A program made the position numbers and the translations under genes. Under the pieces are notes generated by a model. That model did not search any database. It had not been told where the DNA came from and was given only the letters and a program-made list of their open reading frames with translations. A stretch of 64,000 nucleotides of DNA from Umezawaea sp049997955. GTDB lineage: Bacteria; Actinomycetota; Actinomycetes; Mycobacteriales; Pseudonocardiaceae. Where the stretch lies: positions 107,125-171,124 of the forward strand of contig JAEBDY010000019.1 in NCBI GenBank assembly GCA_049997955.1. Direction: 5' to 3'. Positions 1 to 20,063 of the stretch are shown here, piece by piece; positions within the stretch are counted from its first letter, which is position 1; every line of letters begins with the position of its first letter.

Positions 1-3000
1 TGCGACGTGGCGGACCGGGACGCGCTCGCCGCGCTGCTGGCTCGGCACCCGGTGTCGGCCGTGGTGCACGCGGCCGGTGTCCTGGACGACGGTGTCATCG
101 GATCGCAGACGCCGCAACGGATCGACGCGGTGCTGCGGGCCAAGGCGACCGCCGCCGTCAACCTACACGAACTGACCTCCGACCTGTCCGCGTTCGTCCT
201 GTTCTCCTCGGTCGTCGGCACCCTGGGCCGGGCGGGGCAGGCGACGTTCGCCGCCGCCAACGCGGTGCTCGACGCGCTCGCCCGGCACCGGCACGACCAG
301 GGCCTCGCCGCGACCTCGATCGCGTGGGGGCCGTGGCAGGGCGACGACATGGTGGGGGAGGAGCTGCGCCGCGGCGGCCTGTCGCCGATGTCGGCCGAAT
401 CGGCGCTGTCGAGCCTGCGCGAGGCCGTCGACAGCGGCGAGCCCGCGGTGGTTGTCGCTTCGGTCGACTGGGAGCGCTTCGCACCGGCGTTCACGGCCGT
501 GCGGCCCAGTCCGCTGCTGGCCGACCTGGTCGGCGTGGGGGAGACCGAGACCGTCTCGCCCCTGGTCCAGCGGCTCGCCTCGCTGACGGCCGCCGAGCAG
601 GATCGGGCGCTGCTCGACCTGGTGTGCGCCCAGGTCGCCGTGGTGCTCGGACACTCCTCGGGCGCCGAGGTGGAGACCGGGCGCGCGTTCCGGGAGGTGG
701 GCTTCGACTCGCTCACGGCGGTCGAGCTGCGCAACCGGCTCAACGCCGTCACCGGGCTGAAGCTCGCCACCACGGTGGTCTTCAACCACACCAACCCGAT
801 CGCGCTGGCGGGCCACCTGCGCGCCGAACTGCTCGGCGCCGTCCCGGCCGCACCGGACCTGCCCACCGCCGTCGACCCGGCGGCCGATCCGATCGCGATC
901 GTCGCGATGGCCTGCCGGTACCCCGGTGGCGTGCGCACCCCCGACGAGCTGTGGCGGCTCGTCGCGGCGGGCACGGACGCGATCTCCGCGCTGCCCACCG
1001 ACCGCGGCTGGGACGTCGAGGGGATCTACGACCCCGACCAGACGCGGCCCGGCACCACCAGCACGCGTGAAGGCGGGTTCCTCCACGACGCCGCGGAGTT
1101 CGACCCCGCGTTCTTCGGCATCTCGCCGCGCGAGGCGGTGTCCATGGATCCGCAGCAGCGGTTGCTGCTGGAGACGTCGTGGGAGGTCTTCGAGCGGGCG
1201 GGCATCGACCCCGCGTCGCTGCGCGGGTCCAGGGCGGGCGTGTTCACCGGGGTCGCCTCCCAGGACGTCTACGGGCCGCGGATGGACGCGGCACCCCAGG
1301 AGCACGAGGGGTACCTGCTCACCGGCAGCGCGGCGAGCATCCTGTCCGGGCGGGTGTCCTACACGTTCGGCCTCGAAGGCCCGGCGATCACGGTCGACAC
1401 GGCGTGCTCGTCGTCCCTGGTGGCCCTGCACCTCGCGGCGCAGGCGCTGCGTCAGGGCGAGTGCACGCTCGCGCTGGCGGGCGGCGTGACCGTGATGGCG
1501 ACACCCGGCACGTTCATCGAGTTCAGCAGGCAGGGCGGCCTGGCGCCGGACGGCCGGTGCAAGGCGTTCTCGTCCTCCGCCGACGGCACAAGCTGGTCCG
1601 AGGGCGTCGGTGTGCTGCTGCTGGAACGGCTGTCGGACGCCAGGCGACTCGGTCATCCGGTGCTCGCGCTGGTCCGCGGGTCCGCCGTCAACCAGGACGG
1701 GGCGTCCAACGGGCTGACCGCGCCCAACGGTCCGGCGCAGGAACGCGTGATCCGGCAAGCGTTGGCGAGCGCCGGTCTGTCCACTTCGGATGTCGACGCT
1801 GTCGAGGCGCACGGGACCGGGACGACGTTGGGTGATCCGATCGAGGCGCAGGCGTTGCTGGCGACCTACGGCCAGGACCGGGATCGCCAGTTGTGGTTGG
1901 GGTCGTTGAAGTCCAACATCGGCCATGCCCAGGCGGCGGCGGGTGTGGGTGGCGTGATCAAGATGGTGCAGGCGATGCGGCATGGTGTGCTGCCGCGGAC
2001 GTTGCACGTCGACGAGCCGTCGCCGCACGTGGACTGGTCGAAGGGGTCCGTCGAGCTGCTGACCGAATCCCGGCCGTGGGACGGGAACGGCCGTCCGCGC
2101 CGGGTCGGTGTGTCCTCGTTCGGGGTGAGCGGGACGAACGCGCACGTGATCATCGAGCACGTCGCCACCCCCGTGGTGGTTCCCACCGGTCCGTCCGGTG
2201 CGGTGCCGTGGGTGCTGTCGGCGAAGACTCCGGAGGCGTTGCGGGATTTGGCTTCGCGGTTGGCTGAGGTGGACGCCCGTCCCGCCGACGTCGGGTACAC
2301 CCTGGCCGTGGGCCGGTCGCACCTGGAGTTCCGGGCGGCCGTGGTCGGTGAGGACCGGGACGATCTCGTGGCGAAGCTCCGGGATGTAGTCATCAGTCGG
2401 GTGGGGTCGGGCAAGGTCGCGTTCTTGTTTTCGGGTCAGGGTTCTCAGCGTCTGGGTATGGGTCGGGAGTTGTACGGGCGTTTTCCGGTGTTCGCGGAGG
2501 CTTTTGACGCGGTGGGGCTTGCCGTGACGGGTGATCTTGATGAGACGGGGGTGGCTCAGCCTGCGTTGTTCGCGTTGGAGGTGGCGCTGTTCCGGTTGTT
2601 GGAGTCGTGGGGTGTGTGTCCGGATTTTGTGATGGGTCATTCGGTTGGGGAGTTGGCCGCGGCGCATGTGGCTGGTGTGTTGTCGTTGGCGGACGCGGTG
2701 GTGTTGGTGTCGGCGCGTGCGCGGTTGATGCAGGCGCTGCCTGCTGGTGGGGCGATGGTGTCGCTGGAGGCCACCGAGGCCGAGGTGTTGCCGCTGGTGG
2801 GGCCGGATGTGTCGATCGCCGCCGTCAACGGGCCGTTGGCGACCGTGGTGTCGGGCGAGCAGGATGCTGTGCTGGACATCGCGGCGTATTTCTACTCGTT
2901 GGGGCGTCGGACGAAGCGGTTGGCGGTGTCGCACGCGTTCCACTCGCACCGGATGGACGGGATGCTCGCGGAGTTCGCCGCTGTGGCGGAAGGGCTGGCT

Positions 3001-6000
3001 TACGACGAGCCGCGGATTCCGGTGGTGTCGAACGTGACCGGTGGTCTGGCGGATGTCGCCTCGCCCGGTTACTGGGTCCGTCACGTCCGTGAGGCGGTGC
3101 GGTTCGCGGACGGTTTGGCGTGCCTGGCGGCCGAAGGTGTGACGCGGTTCGTGGAGTTGGGGCCTGATGGTGTGTTGTCGGGTCTGGTGGATGGTGGCTT
3201 CGCGGTTCCGCTGTTGCGTAGGGACCGTGCGGAGGATGTCGCGGTGATGGAGGCGTTGGGGCGGTTGCATGTCGAGGGTGTTGATGTCGACTGGGAGGCC
3301 GTTTTCACGGGGGCGGCCAAGGTCGAGTTGCCCACCTACGCCTTCCAGCGACAGCGGTACTGGGTCGGGACGCCGACCCGGCAGGCGGTCGACCAGCGGT
3401 TCTGGGAGATCCTGGACCAGGCCGACGCCGACGCGCCGCTGAGCACCGTGCTGCCGGCGCTGTCCTCCTGGCGGCACCGCGATCCCGACCAGGACTGGTG
3501 CTACCGGGTCGACTGGCGGCCGATCCCCGACGGTCCGTCGACGCTGTCCGGCCGGTGGCTCGTGCTCCACCTCGACGACGAGGTCGTGCGGGCGCTCACC
3601 AGGCACGGTGCCGACGTCGTGTCCGACCCCGACGCCGGTCCGTTCGCAGGCGTGCTCGCCCTGCCCGGCCACGACGTCACCGAGGTCCTCGCCCTGGTGC
3701 ACGCCGGGATCGCCGCTCCGCTGTGGGTCGTCACCCGCGCCGCCGTCCCGGTTGGCGAGACGGTCCACGACCCGCTGCGAGCCGCCCTGTGGGGGCTGGG
3801 CCGCGCGGTCGCCCTGGAACACCCGGACCGCTGGGGCGGCTTGGTCGACCTGCCCGCCGTCGCGGACGAGCGGGCGCTCGACCGGCTGTGCGCGGTGCTG
3901 GCGGGACTGGGCGGTGAGGACCAGGTCGCGATCCGCGATTCCGGCGTCCACGCCCGCAGGCTCGTCCGGGCGCTGCCGACGGCGAAGCCCGCCGACGGGT
4001 GGACGCCCGCGGGCACCGTGCTGGTCACCGGTGGTACCGGCGCGCTGGGCGCGCGGGTCGCGAAGTGGCTCGCCCGCGGGGGCGCCGATCACCTGGTGCT
4101 GGTCAGCCGCCGCGGGCCGGACGCTCCCGGCGCCGCCGACCTGGTTGCCGACCTGGAGGCGATGGACGTCAGGGTCACCGTCGCCGCGTGCGACGTGGCC
4201 GACCGCGCCGCGCTCGCCGACCTCCTCGTCGTCCACCCGCCCGACGCCGTCGTGCACACCGCCGGTGTGGTCGACGACGGGATGCTGGACTCGTTGACGC
4301 CGGAGCGGTTCGAGGCGGTGTTCGGGCCCAAGGCCACCGCCGCGCTGAACCTCCACGAACTCGCGGGTGATCTCGCCGCGTTCGTGCTGTTCTCCTCCGC
4401 GGCGGGCGTGCTCGGCAACGCCGGACAGGGCAACTACTCCGCGGCCAACGCCGTCCTCGACGCGCTCGCCGACCACCGCCGGGCGTCGGGACTCCCGGCG
4501 ACCTCGATCGCCTGGGGCGCCTGGGCCGAGGACGGGATGGCCACCGGGGGCGCGGCCGCTCAGCGGATCCACCGCACCGGGTTCGGCACCATGAAGCCGG
4601 ATCGCGCGCTGGCCGCGCTGGGTGCCGCGCTGCGGCGCGACGAGACCGCGGTGATGATCGCCGACGTCGACTGGGAGAAGTTCGGCCCCGGCTTCACCGC
4701 AGCCCGACCCAGTCCGCTGCTGGCGGATCTGCTGCCGCCCGCGCGGGCGGCGTCGGGGCTCGACCTGGGTGGTCTGTCCGAAGTGGAGCGCGACCGCCGG
4801 TTGCTGGACCTGGTGCGCGTGTCGGTGGCCGCGGTGCTCGGCCACTCCTCGGCGACCGCGATCCGCACCGACGGCGCGTTCAAGGACCTCGGGTTCGACT
4901 CGCTGACCGCCGTGGAACTGCGCAACCGGCTCGCCGCGACCACCGGTCTCACCCTGTCGTCGACCCTCGTCTTCGACCACCCGACCCCGGTCGCGCTGGC
5001 GGGACTCCTGCGCGCGGAGCTGTTCGGCGGCCAGGACGACGTGGCCGACCGGCCCGACGCGGCGGCGGCCGTGGACGAGCCGATCGCGATCGTCGCGATG
5101 AGCTGCCGGTTCCCCGGTGGCGTCGAGTCACCGGAGGACCTGTGGCGGCTGCTGGTCGACGACGGCGACGCGATCACCGAGTTCCCCACCGATCGCGGGT
5201 GGGACCTCGCCGCGCTGTACCACCCGGACCCCGACCACTCAGGCACCTCGTACGTGCGCCACGGCGGCTTCCTGCGCGGCGCGGCCGGGTTCGACGCCGG
5301 GTTCTTCGGGATCTCGCCCCGTGAGGCGCTGGCAATGGACCCGCAGCAACGGGTGCTGTTGGAGACTTCGTGGGAGGCGTTGGAACGGGCTGGGATCGAC
5401 CCGTTGTCGTTGCGCGGCAGCAAGACAGGCGTGTTCGTCGGCTCCAACGGCCAGGACTACGCGGCACTGCTGCGGCAGGTACCGGACACCGTCGAGGGCT
5501 ACCTCGGCGTCGGCATCGCGGGCAGCGTGGTGTCGGGGCGCGTGGCCTACAGCCTGGGTGTCGAGGGGCCCGCGATCACCGTGGACACCGCGTGTTCGTC
5601 GTCGCTGGTCGCGCTGCACCTCGCGGCCCAGTCGCTGCGCCAGGGCGAGTGCCCGTTGGCGCTGGTCGCCGGGGTCACCGTGATGGCCACCCCGGAGGGG
5701 TTCGTCGAGTTCAGCAGGCAGCGTGGGCTGGCGCCCGATGGCCGGTGCAAGCCGTTCGCGGCCGGTGCGGATGGGACCGGGTGGTCCGAGGGTGTGGGTG
5801 TGCTGCTGGTGGAGCGGTTGTCGGATGCTCGTCGGCTTGGTCATCCGGTGTTGGCGGTGGTGCGGGGTTCGGCGGTGAACCAGGATGGTGCGTCGAACGG
5901 GTTGACGGCGCCGAATGGTCCGTCGCAGCAGCGGGTGATCCGGCAGGCGTTGGCGAACGCGGGTCTGTCCGCTTCGGATGTGGATGTGGTGGAGGCGCAT

Positions 6001-9000
6001 GGGACGGGGACGCGGTTGGGTGATCCGATCGAGGCTCAGGCGCTGTTGGCGACCTATGGTCAGGGGCGTGATCGGCCGTTGTGGCTCGGTTCGGTGAAGT
6101 CGAACCTCGGGCACACGCAGGCGGCCGCGGGTGTCGCGGGTGTGATCAAGGTGGTGCTGGCGATGCGGCACGGTGTGCTGCCGCGGACGTTGCACGTGGA
6201 CGAGCCGTCGCCGCACGTGGACTGGTCGGCGGGCGCGGTGGAACTGCTGACCGAGGCTCGGCCGTGGGACGGGGTCCGACGAGCCGGGGTGTCGTCGTTC
6301 GGTGTCAGCGGCACCAACGCGCACGTGGTGCTGGAACACGTGTCCGCGCCCGACGAACGGTCCACGGGCGCGGCTGGTGACGTGCCGTGGGTGTTGTCAG
6401 GCAAAACGGCGGATGCCCTGCGGGACCAGGCTTCGCGGCTCGCGGCGTTCGTGCGGTCGGGACCGGATGTGGGCCTCGGTGACGTCGCCTTCTCGCTGGC
6501 GGCGACGCGGGCGGCGTTTGAGCACCGTGCGGTGGTGGTCGCAGCCGATCGCGACGGGTTCCTGGCAGGCTTGGCCGAACCGCCGGTGTCCGGTGTCGCG
6601 GGTGACACCGGCAAGGTGGTGTTCGTGTTCCCCGGTCAGGGGTCGCAGTGGGTCGGCATGGCCTGTGAACTTCTGGGGCAGTCGGAGGTGTTCGCGGGAC
6701 GCATGGGTGAGTGTGCCGAGGTGTTGTCGCGTTATGTGGACTGGTCGTTGTTCGAGGTGTTGGGCGACGAGGTGGCGTTGGCGCGGGTGGATGTGGTGCA
6801 GCCGGTGCTGTTCGCGGTGATGGTGTCGTTGGCGGAGGTGTGGCGGTCTTTCGGTGTGGTGCCGGACGCGGTGGTGGGGCATTCGCAGGGCGAGATCGCG
6901 GCGGCTTGCGTGTCGGGTGCGTTGTCGTTGGACGACGCGGCTCGTGTGGTCGCGTTGCGGTCCAAGGCGATCCTGGTGTTGTCGGGTCGGGGTGGGATGG
7001 TGTCGGTTCCGCTGCCGGTGGACGAGGTCCGGGGTTTGATCGGCGGTGGTGTGTCGATTGCTGCGGTGAACGGGCCGTCGTCGGTGGTGGTGTCGGGGTC
7101 GCCTGCGGGGTTGGCCGAGGTGTTGGCCCGTGTCGAGCGGGCGAAGCGGATTCCGGTGGATTATGCGTCGCATTCCGTGCAGGTGGAGGAGATCCACGAC
7201 GAACTGCTGGTCGTGTTGGACGGGATTGTCCCGTGCGAGCCGGAGGTCGAGTTCGTGTCCACGGTGACCGGCGCACCGGTCGGGCGGCTGGACGCCGAGT
7301 ACTGGTACCGGAACTTGCGGCAGACGGTGTTGCTGGAACCGGTGGTGCGGGGTCTCGTGGAGCGCGGGTTCGGGACGTTCGTGGAGATGAGTCCGCACCC
7401 GGTGCTGACGGTGGCGGTCGGGGAGACCGCGGAGGACGCGGTGGTTGTGGGAACGCTGCGCCGTGGTGAGGGCGGGTTGGCGAGGTTCTTGACCTCGGCT
7501 GCCGAGCTGTGGGTTCGCGGTGTCCGGGTGGACCTGATGACCGGTGTCACCGGACGCCGGGTGGACCTGCCTACCTACCCGTTCCAGCGCGAGCGGTTCT
7601 GGCCGCTGGTCGGCCCGCGCCCCGGTGACATGGCGGCCGTCGGCATGACCGCCGCGGACCACCCGCTGCTGGGCGCGGCCGTGCCGTTGGCCGGTGCCGA
7701 TGGGTTCCTGCTGACCGGCAGGCTGTCGTTGGACACCCATCCGTGGCTCGCCGATCACGCGGTCGGCGGCACGGTCCTGCTGCCGGGCACGGCTTTCGTC
7801 GAGCTGGCCCTCCGCGCGGGCGACCAGGTCGGCTGCGCCCGGATCGAGGAGCTGACGATCGAGGCGCCGCTGGTGGTGCCCCCGACCGGCGGTGTCCAGG
7901 TCCAGCTCGTGGTCGGCGCGGCGGGGGAGTCGGGATCGCGGCCGGTGGAACTGCACTCCCGCCGGGACGAGGAGCCGTGGACGCGGCACGCGACCGGGCT
8001 GCTCGCCGGCACCGCCGCGGCACCGGATTTCGACCTCCGGCAGTGGCCGCCCGCAGGCGCGGCGGTCCTCGGACTCGACGACCTGCACGACCGGCTCGCC
8101 GACCGCGGTGTCCACTACGGGGAAGCCTTCCAGGGCGTCGAGGCCGCCTGGAGCCGTGACGGGGAGCTGTACGTCCAGGTGCGGTCGCCGGGTGAGGACG
8201 CCGGGCTCTTCGGCCTGCACCCCGCCCTGCTCGACGCGGCGCTGCAGCCACTCGCCCTCGGCACGCTCCTGACACCGGACCGCAGGCCGTTCGCCTGGAA
8301 CGGGGTGTCCCTGCACGCGACCGGGGCGACCGCCCTGCGCGTGCGGATCACCGCCACGGGCGAGGATTCCGTAGCCGTCCGGGTCGCGGACTCCTCCGGA
8401 CGGCCGGTCGCGTCGGTGGCCGAACTGGTGCTGCGTCCCGCGCCGAACCCGGTCTGCCACGACTCGCTGCACCGGGTCGACTGGACCCCCGTCGCCGCGG
8501 TCGACGAGGTGGTGCCCGTGACCGCCGCGGTCATCGGCGACGACGGGTTCGGGCTCGCCTCCGCTCTGGGAATCCCCTCGTACCAGGACATCTCCGCGTT
8601 CGACGACGCGCCGGAACTGGTCTTCGCGGCACAGGTGGGACCGGACACCGGCGACGTGGCCGCGGACGTCCGCGCCGCCACCCACCGCACCCTTGACCTG
8701 CTCCAGCGCTGGTTGGCCGATGACCGGTTCACCGCCGCCAGGCTCGTACTGGTCACCGGGCCCGTGACGGACCTGGTCACCGCCCCGGTGTGGGGGTTGG
8801 TCCGCTCGGCGCAGGTCGAGAACCCCGACCGGTTCGTGCTGCTGGAACTGGACGGGGCTTCGACGGCGGTGGTGCCCTCCGCGATCGCCACCCGCGAACC
8901 ACAATTGGCGCTGCGCGCCGGCGTGGTGTTCGCGCCGCGCCTGGTCCGCCACGACGGCGGGCCGACCTCGTTCGACGGCTTCGGCCGGGGGACGGTCCTC

Positions 9001-10269
9001 GTCACGGGTGCCGGTGGCGGCCTCACGGAACCGCTGGTGCGCCACCTCGTCGCCGACCACGAGGTGAAGCGCCTGGTGCTGGTGAGCAGGCGCGGCGCGG
9101 CGGCCGACGGCATGGCGGCGCTGTGCGAAGACCTCGGGGTCGACGTCCGGCTTGAGGCATGCGACGTGTCCGACCGCGCGGCGCTCGGCCTGCTCCTCGC
9201 CGACATCCCGGACCTCACGGCGGTCGTGCACACCGCCGCCGTGCTGGACGACGGGACCATCCCGTCGCTGACACCGGAGCGGATCGACCGGGTGCTGGCG
9301 CCCAAGGTCGACGGCGTGCTGAACCTGCACGACCTGACCGCGGACCGGAACCTGTCCGCGTTCGTGCTGTTCTCCTCGCTGTCGGGCACGCTCGGCGGGG
9401 CGGGTCTCGGCAACTACTCCGCGGCCAACGCCTTCCTGGACGCCTTCGCCCAGCACCGCCACGCGCTCGGGCTGCCCGCGGTGTCGCTCGCGTGGGGGCT
9501 GTGGGAACAACGCGGCGGCATGGTCGGCAGGCTGGACGACGTCGACCTCACCCGGATGTCCCGGCTGGGCGGTGTGCTCATGTCGACGGAGGAAGGACTC
9601 GCCCTGTTCGACGTGGCCGTCGCCGACGGCCGTCCGCTGCTCGCCCCGGCGAAGCTCGACCTGGCGGCGCTGCGCGCGCAGGCCGGGACCGGGGAACTGG
9701 CAGCGTTGTTCCGCGGTCTCGTCCGGACGACGGGTCGTCGGGCCGCGGTGTCCACTTCGGACATCGGCTCGCTCGCGGACCGGTTGGCCGCGCTGTCCCC
9801 GGACGAGCGGGCGCACACGCTGCTCGAACTGGTGCGCGGCCGGGTCGCCGCGGTGCTCGGCCACACGTCACCCGACGCGGTCGCGCCGGGACGCCCGTTC
9901 AAGGAGCTCGGGTTCGACTCGCTCACCTCGGTCGAGCTGCGCAACCGGCTCAACGCCGCCACCGGCCTGAGGCTGCCCGCGACGCTGGTCTTCGACCACC
10001 CGACGCCGGACGCGGTGGCCCGGCGACTGGGAGCCGAACTGGTGCCGGAGGCCGTCCCGGTGTTCGAGGAGCTGGACCGCCTGGAGGCCCGCCTTACCGC
10101 GCTGGCGGCCGACGACGAGGCTCGCGGCGGCGTCACCGCGCGACTGCGGGCGCTGCTGTGGAAGTGGGACGCGACCGGTGGCGACGACGACGGGTCGGAC
10201 GACGAGCACGAGCCGGTCACCGACGACGAGATGTTCGATCTCATCGATAAGGAACTCGGCTCCATCTGA
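1..10269 (+). CDS. Type I modular polyketide synthase, first in window (5' partial)
   Basis: The gene enters the window in frame, inside a KR (first codons read CDVADRD), so its start lies upstream. Domains by nucleotide: partial KR (1-520), ACP (~600-830, Ser in FDSL), KS (886-2160, Cys codon 1405-1407), AT with GHSVGE and HAFH (malonyl type; ~2417-3360), KR with VDD and NYSAAN (B-type, active; ~3480-4720), ACP (~4790-5010), KS (5077-6330), AT with GHSQGE and YASH (methylmalonyl type; ~6590-7600), DH (~7660-8440), KR with LDD and NYSAAN (~8470-9730), ACP (~9780-10030), C-terminal docking helix. Oddities: the first KR has Phe where the catalytic Tyr should be (TFAAAN), and the DH has YGEAF instead of YGPAF. 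The arrangement suggests three successive extension modules of a tetramic-acid polyketide. PKS identity is certain; the module order relative to upstream genes is inferred. Confidence 0.97.
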   Translation, partial: CDVADRDALAALLARHPVSAVVHAAGVLDDGVIGSQTPQRIDAVLRAKATAAVNLHELTSDLSAFVLFSSVVGTLGRAGQATFAAANAVLDALARHRHDQGLAATSIAWGPWQGDDMVGEELRRGGLSPMSAESALSSLREAVDSGEPAVVVASVDWERFAPAFTAVRPSPLLADLVGVGETETVSPLVQRLASLTAAEQDRALLDLVCAQVAVVLGHSSGAEVETGRAFREVGFDSLTAVELRNRLNAVTGLKLATTVVFNHTNPIALAGHLRAELLGAVPAAPDLPTAVDPAADPIAIVAMACRYPGGVRTPDELWRLVAAGTDAISALPTDRGWDVEGIYDPDQTRPGTTSTREGGFLHDAAEFDPAFFGISPREAVSMDPQQRLLLETSWEVFERAGIDPASLRGSRAGVFTGVASQDVYGPRMDAAPQEHEGYLLTGSAASILSGRVSYTFGLEGPAITVDTACSSSLVALHLAAQALRQGECTLALAGGVTVMATPGTFIEFSRQGGLAPDGRCKAFSSSADGTSWSEGVGVLLLERLSDARRLGHPVLALVRGSAVNQDGASNGLTAPNGPAQERVIRQALASAGLSTSDVDAVEAHGTGTTLGDPIEAQALLATYGQDRDRQLWLGSLKSNIGHAQAAAGVGGVIKMVQAMRHGVLPRTLHVDEPSPHVDWSKGSVELLTESRPWDGNGRPRRVGVSSFGVSGTNAHVIIEHVATPVVVPTGPSGAVPWVLSAKTPEALRDLASRLAEVDARPADVGYTLAVGRSHLEFRAAVVGEDRDDLVAKLRDVVISRVGSGKVAFLFSGQGSQRLGMGRELYGRFPVFAEAFDAVGLAVTGDLDETGVAQPALFALEVALFRLLESWGVCPDFVMGHSVGELAAAHVAGVLSLADAVVLVSARARLMQALPAGGAMVSLEATEAEVLPLVGPDVSIAAVNGPLATVVSGEQDAVLDIAAYFYSLGRRTKRLAVSHAFHSHRMDGMLAEFAAVAEGLAYDEPRIPVVSNVTGGLADVASPGYWVRHVREAVRFADGLACLAAEGVTRFVELGPDGVLSGLVDGGFAVPLLRRDRAEDVAVMEALGRLHVEGVDVDWEAVFTGAAKVELPTYAFQRQRYWVGTPTRQAVDQRFWEILDQADADAPLSTVLPALSSWRHRDPDQDWCYRVDWRPIPDGPSTLSGRWLVLHLDDEVVRALTRHGADVVSDPDAGPFAGVLALPGHDVTEVLALVHAGIAAPLWVVTRAAVPVGETVHDPLRAALWGLGRAVALEHPDRWGGLVDLPAVADERALDRLCAVLAGLGGEDQVAIRDSGVHARRLVRALPTAKPADGWTPAGTVLVTGGTGALGARVAKWLARGGADHLVLVSRRGPDAPGAADLVADLEAMDVRVTVAACDVADRAALADLLVVHPPDAVVHTAGVVDDGMLDSLTPERFEAVFGPKATAALNLHELAGDLAAFVLFSSAAGVLGNAGQGNYSAANAVLDALADHRRASGLPATSIAWGAWAEDGMATGGAAAQRIHRTGFGTMKPDRALAALGAALRRDETAVMIADVDWEKFGPGFTAARPSPLLADLLPPARAASGLDLGGLSEVERDRRLLDLVRVSVAAVLGHSSATAIRTDGAFKDLGFDSLTAVELRNRLAATTGLTLSSTLVFDHPTPVALAGLLRAELFGGQDDVADRPDAAAAVDEPIAIVAMSCRFPGGVESPEDLWRLLVDDGDAITEFPTDRGWDLAALYHPDPDHSGTSYVRHGGFLRGAAGFDAGFFGISPREALAMDPQQRVLLETSWEALERAGIDPLSLRGSKTGVFVGSNGQDYAALLRQVPDTVEGYLGVGIAGSVVSGRVAYSLGVEGPAITVDTACSSSLVALHLAAQSLRQGECPLALVAGVTVMATPEGFVEFSRQRGLAPDGRCKPFAAGADGTGWSEGVGVLLVERLSDARRLGHPVLAVVRGSAVNQDGASNGLTAPNGPSQQRVIRQALANAGLSASDVDVVEAHGTGTRLGDPIEAQALLATYGQGRDRPLWLGSVKSNLGHTQAAAGVAGVIKVVLAMRHGVLPRTLHVDEPSPHVDWSAGAVELLTEARPWDGVRRAGVSSFGVSGTNAHVVLEHVSAPDERSTGAAGDVPWVLSGKTADALRDQASRLAAFVRSGPDVGLGDVAFSLAATRAAFEHRAVVVAADRDGFLAGLAEPPVSGVAGDTGKVVFVFPGQGSQWVGMACELLGQSEVFAGRMGECAEVLSRYVDWSLFEVLGDEVALARVDVVQPVLFAVMVSLAEVWRSFGVVPDAVVGHSQGEIAAACVSGALSLDDAARVVALRSKAILVLSGRGGMVSVPLPVDEVRGLIGGGVSIAAVNGPSSVVVSGSPAGLAEVLARVERAKRIPVDYASHSVQVEEIHDELLVVLDGIVPCEPEVEFVSTVTGAPVGRLDAEYWYRNLRQTVLLEPVVRGLVERGFGTFVEMSPHPVLTVAVGETAEDAVVVGTLRRGEGGLARFLTSAAELWVRGVRVDLMTGVTGRRVDLPTYPFQRERFWPLVGPRPGDMAAVGMTAADHPLLGAAVPLAGADGFLLTGRLSLDTHPWLADHAVGGTVLLPGTAFVELALRAGDQVGCARIEELTIEAPLVVPPTGGVQVQLVVGAAGESGSRPVELHSRRDEEPWTRHATGLLAGTAAAPDFDLRQWPPAGAAVLGLDDLHDRLADRGVHYGEAFQGVEAAWSRDGELYVQVRSPGEDAGLFGLHPALLDAALQPLALGTLLTPDRRPFAWNGVSLHATGATALRVRITATGEDSVAVRVADSSGRPVASVAELVLRPAPNPVCHDSLHRVDWTPVAAVDEVVPVTAAVIGDDGFGLASALGIPSYQDISAFDDAPELVFAAQVGPDTGDVAADVRAATHRTLDLLQRWLADDRFTAARLVLVTGPVTDLVTAPVWGLVRSAQVENPDRFVLLELDGASTAVVPSAIATREPQLALRAGVVFAPRLVRHDGGPTSFDGFGRGTVLVTGAGGGLTEPLVRHLVADHEVKRLVLVSRRGAAADGMAALCEDLGVDVRLEACDVSDRAALGLLLADIPDLTAVVHTAAVLDDGTIPSLTPERIDRVLAPKVDGVLNLHDLTADRNLSAFVLFSSLSGTLGGAGLGNYSAANAFLDAFAQHRHALGLPAVSLAWGLWEQRGGMVGRLDDVDLTRMSRLGGVLMSTEEGLALFDVAVADGRPLLAPAKLDLAALRAQAGTGELAALFRGLVRTTGRRAAVSTSDIGSLADRLAALSPDERAHTLLELVRGRVAAVLGHTSPDAVAPGRPFKELGFDSLTSVELRNRLNAATGLRLPATLVFDHPTPDAVARRLGAELVPEAVPVFEELDRLEARLTALAADDEARGGVTARLRALLWKWDATGGDDDGSDDEHEPVTDDEMFDLIDKELGSI
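2417..3360 (+). repeat. Near-identical malonyl-AT block, copy 1 of 3
   Basis: This AT-coding block recurs almost base for base at about 21669-22612 and 26432-27350. The copies share long runs and an unusual preference for TTG and GTG codons compared with the CTG/CTC-rich DNA around them. The third copy diverges internally at about 26780-26925 and then rejoins. The pattern indicates recent duplication or gene conversion. Confidence 0.9.
5700..6130 (+). repeat. Near-identical KS 3' block, copy 1 of 3
   Basis: The second half of this KS (from the FSRQRGLAPDG region through the HGTGT and SNLGHT motifs) recurs at about 15583-15900 and 25548-25990 with very few differences. The copies lie in three different PKS genes, so recombination between paralogous modules is likely. 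Confidence 0.88.
6590..7590 (+). repeat. Near-identical methylmalonyl-AT block, copy 1 of 3
   Basis: The block is repeated at about 11975-12680 (diverging towards its 3' end) and at about 16350-17350, where identity is almost complete. Copies one and three also share the first ~110 bases of the following DH (about 7667-7775 and 17430-17540). The shared codon bias (TTG, GTG) differs from the flanks, as in the malonyl-AT family. Confidence 0.88.
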
Positions 10270-10317
10270 CCTGCTCTGCTGCCTCCCTGCTCCTGCTGCC
10301 CAGAGGACGTGACCGGT

Positions 10318-20049
<9,732 letters not shown>

Positions 20050-20063
20050 TGGTGGAGGAACCG

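Noticed and set aside
163..4980. Very long open reading frame antisense to the first PKS (others at 6397-9864, 9868-13365, 19842-24611)
   Set aside because: They mirror the high third-position G+C of the PKS genes, encode Arg/His/Gln-rich sequence without domains, and the sense strand has continuous PKS homology.
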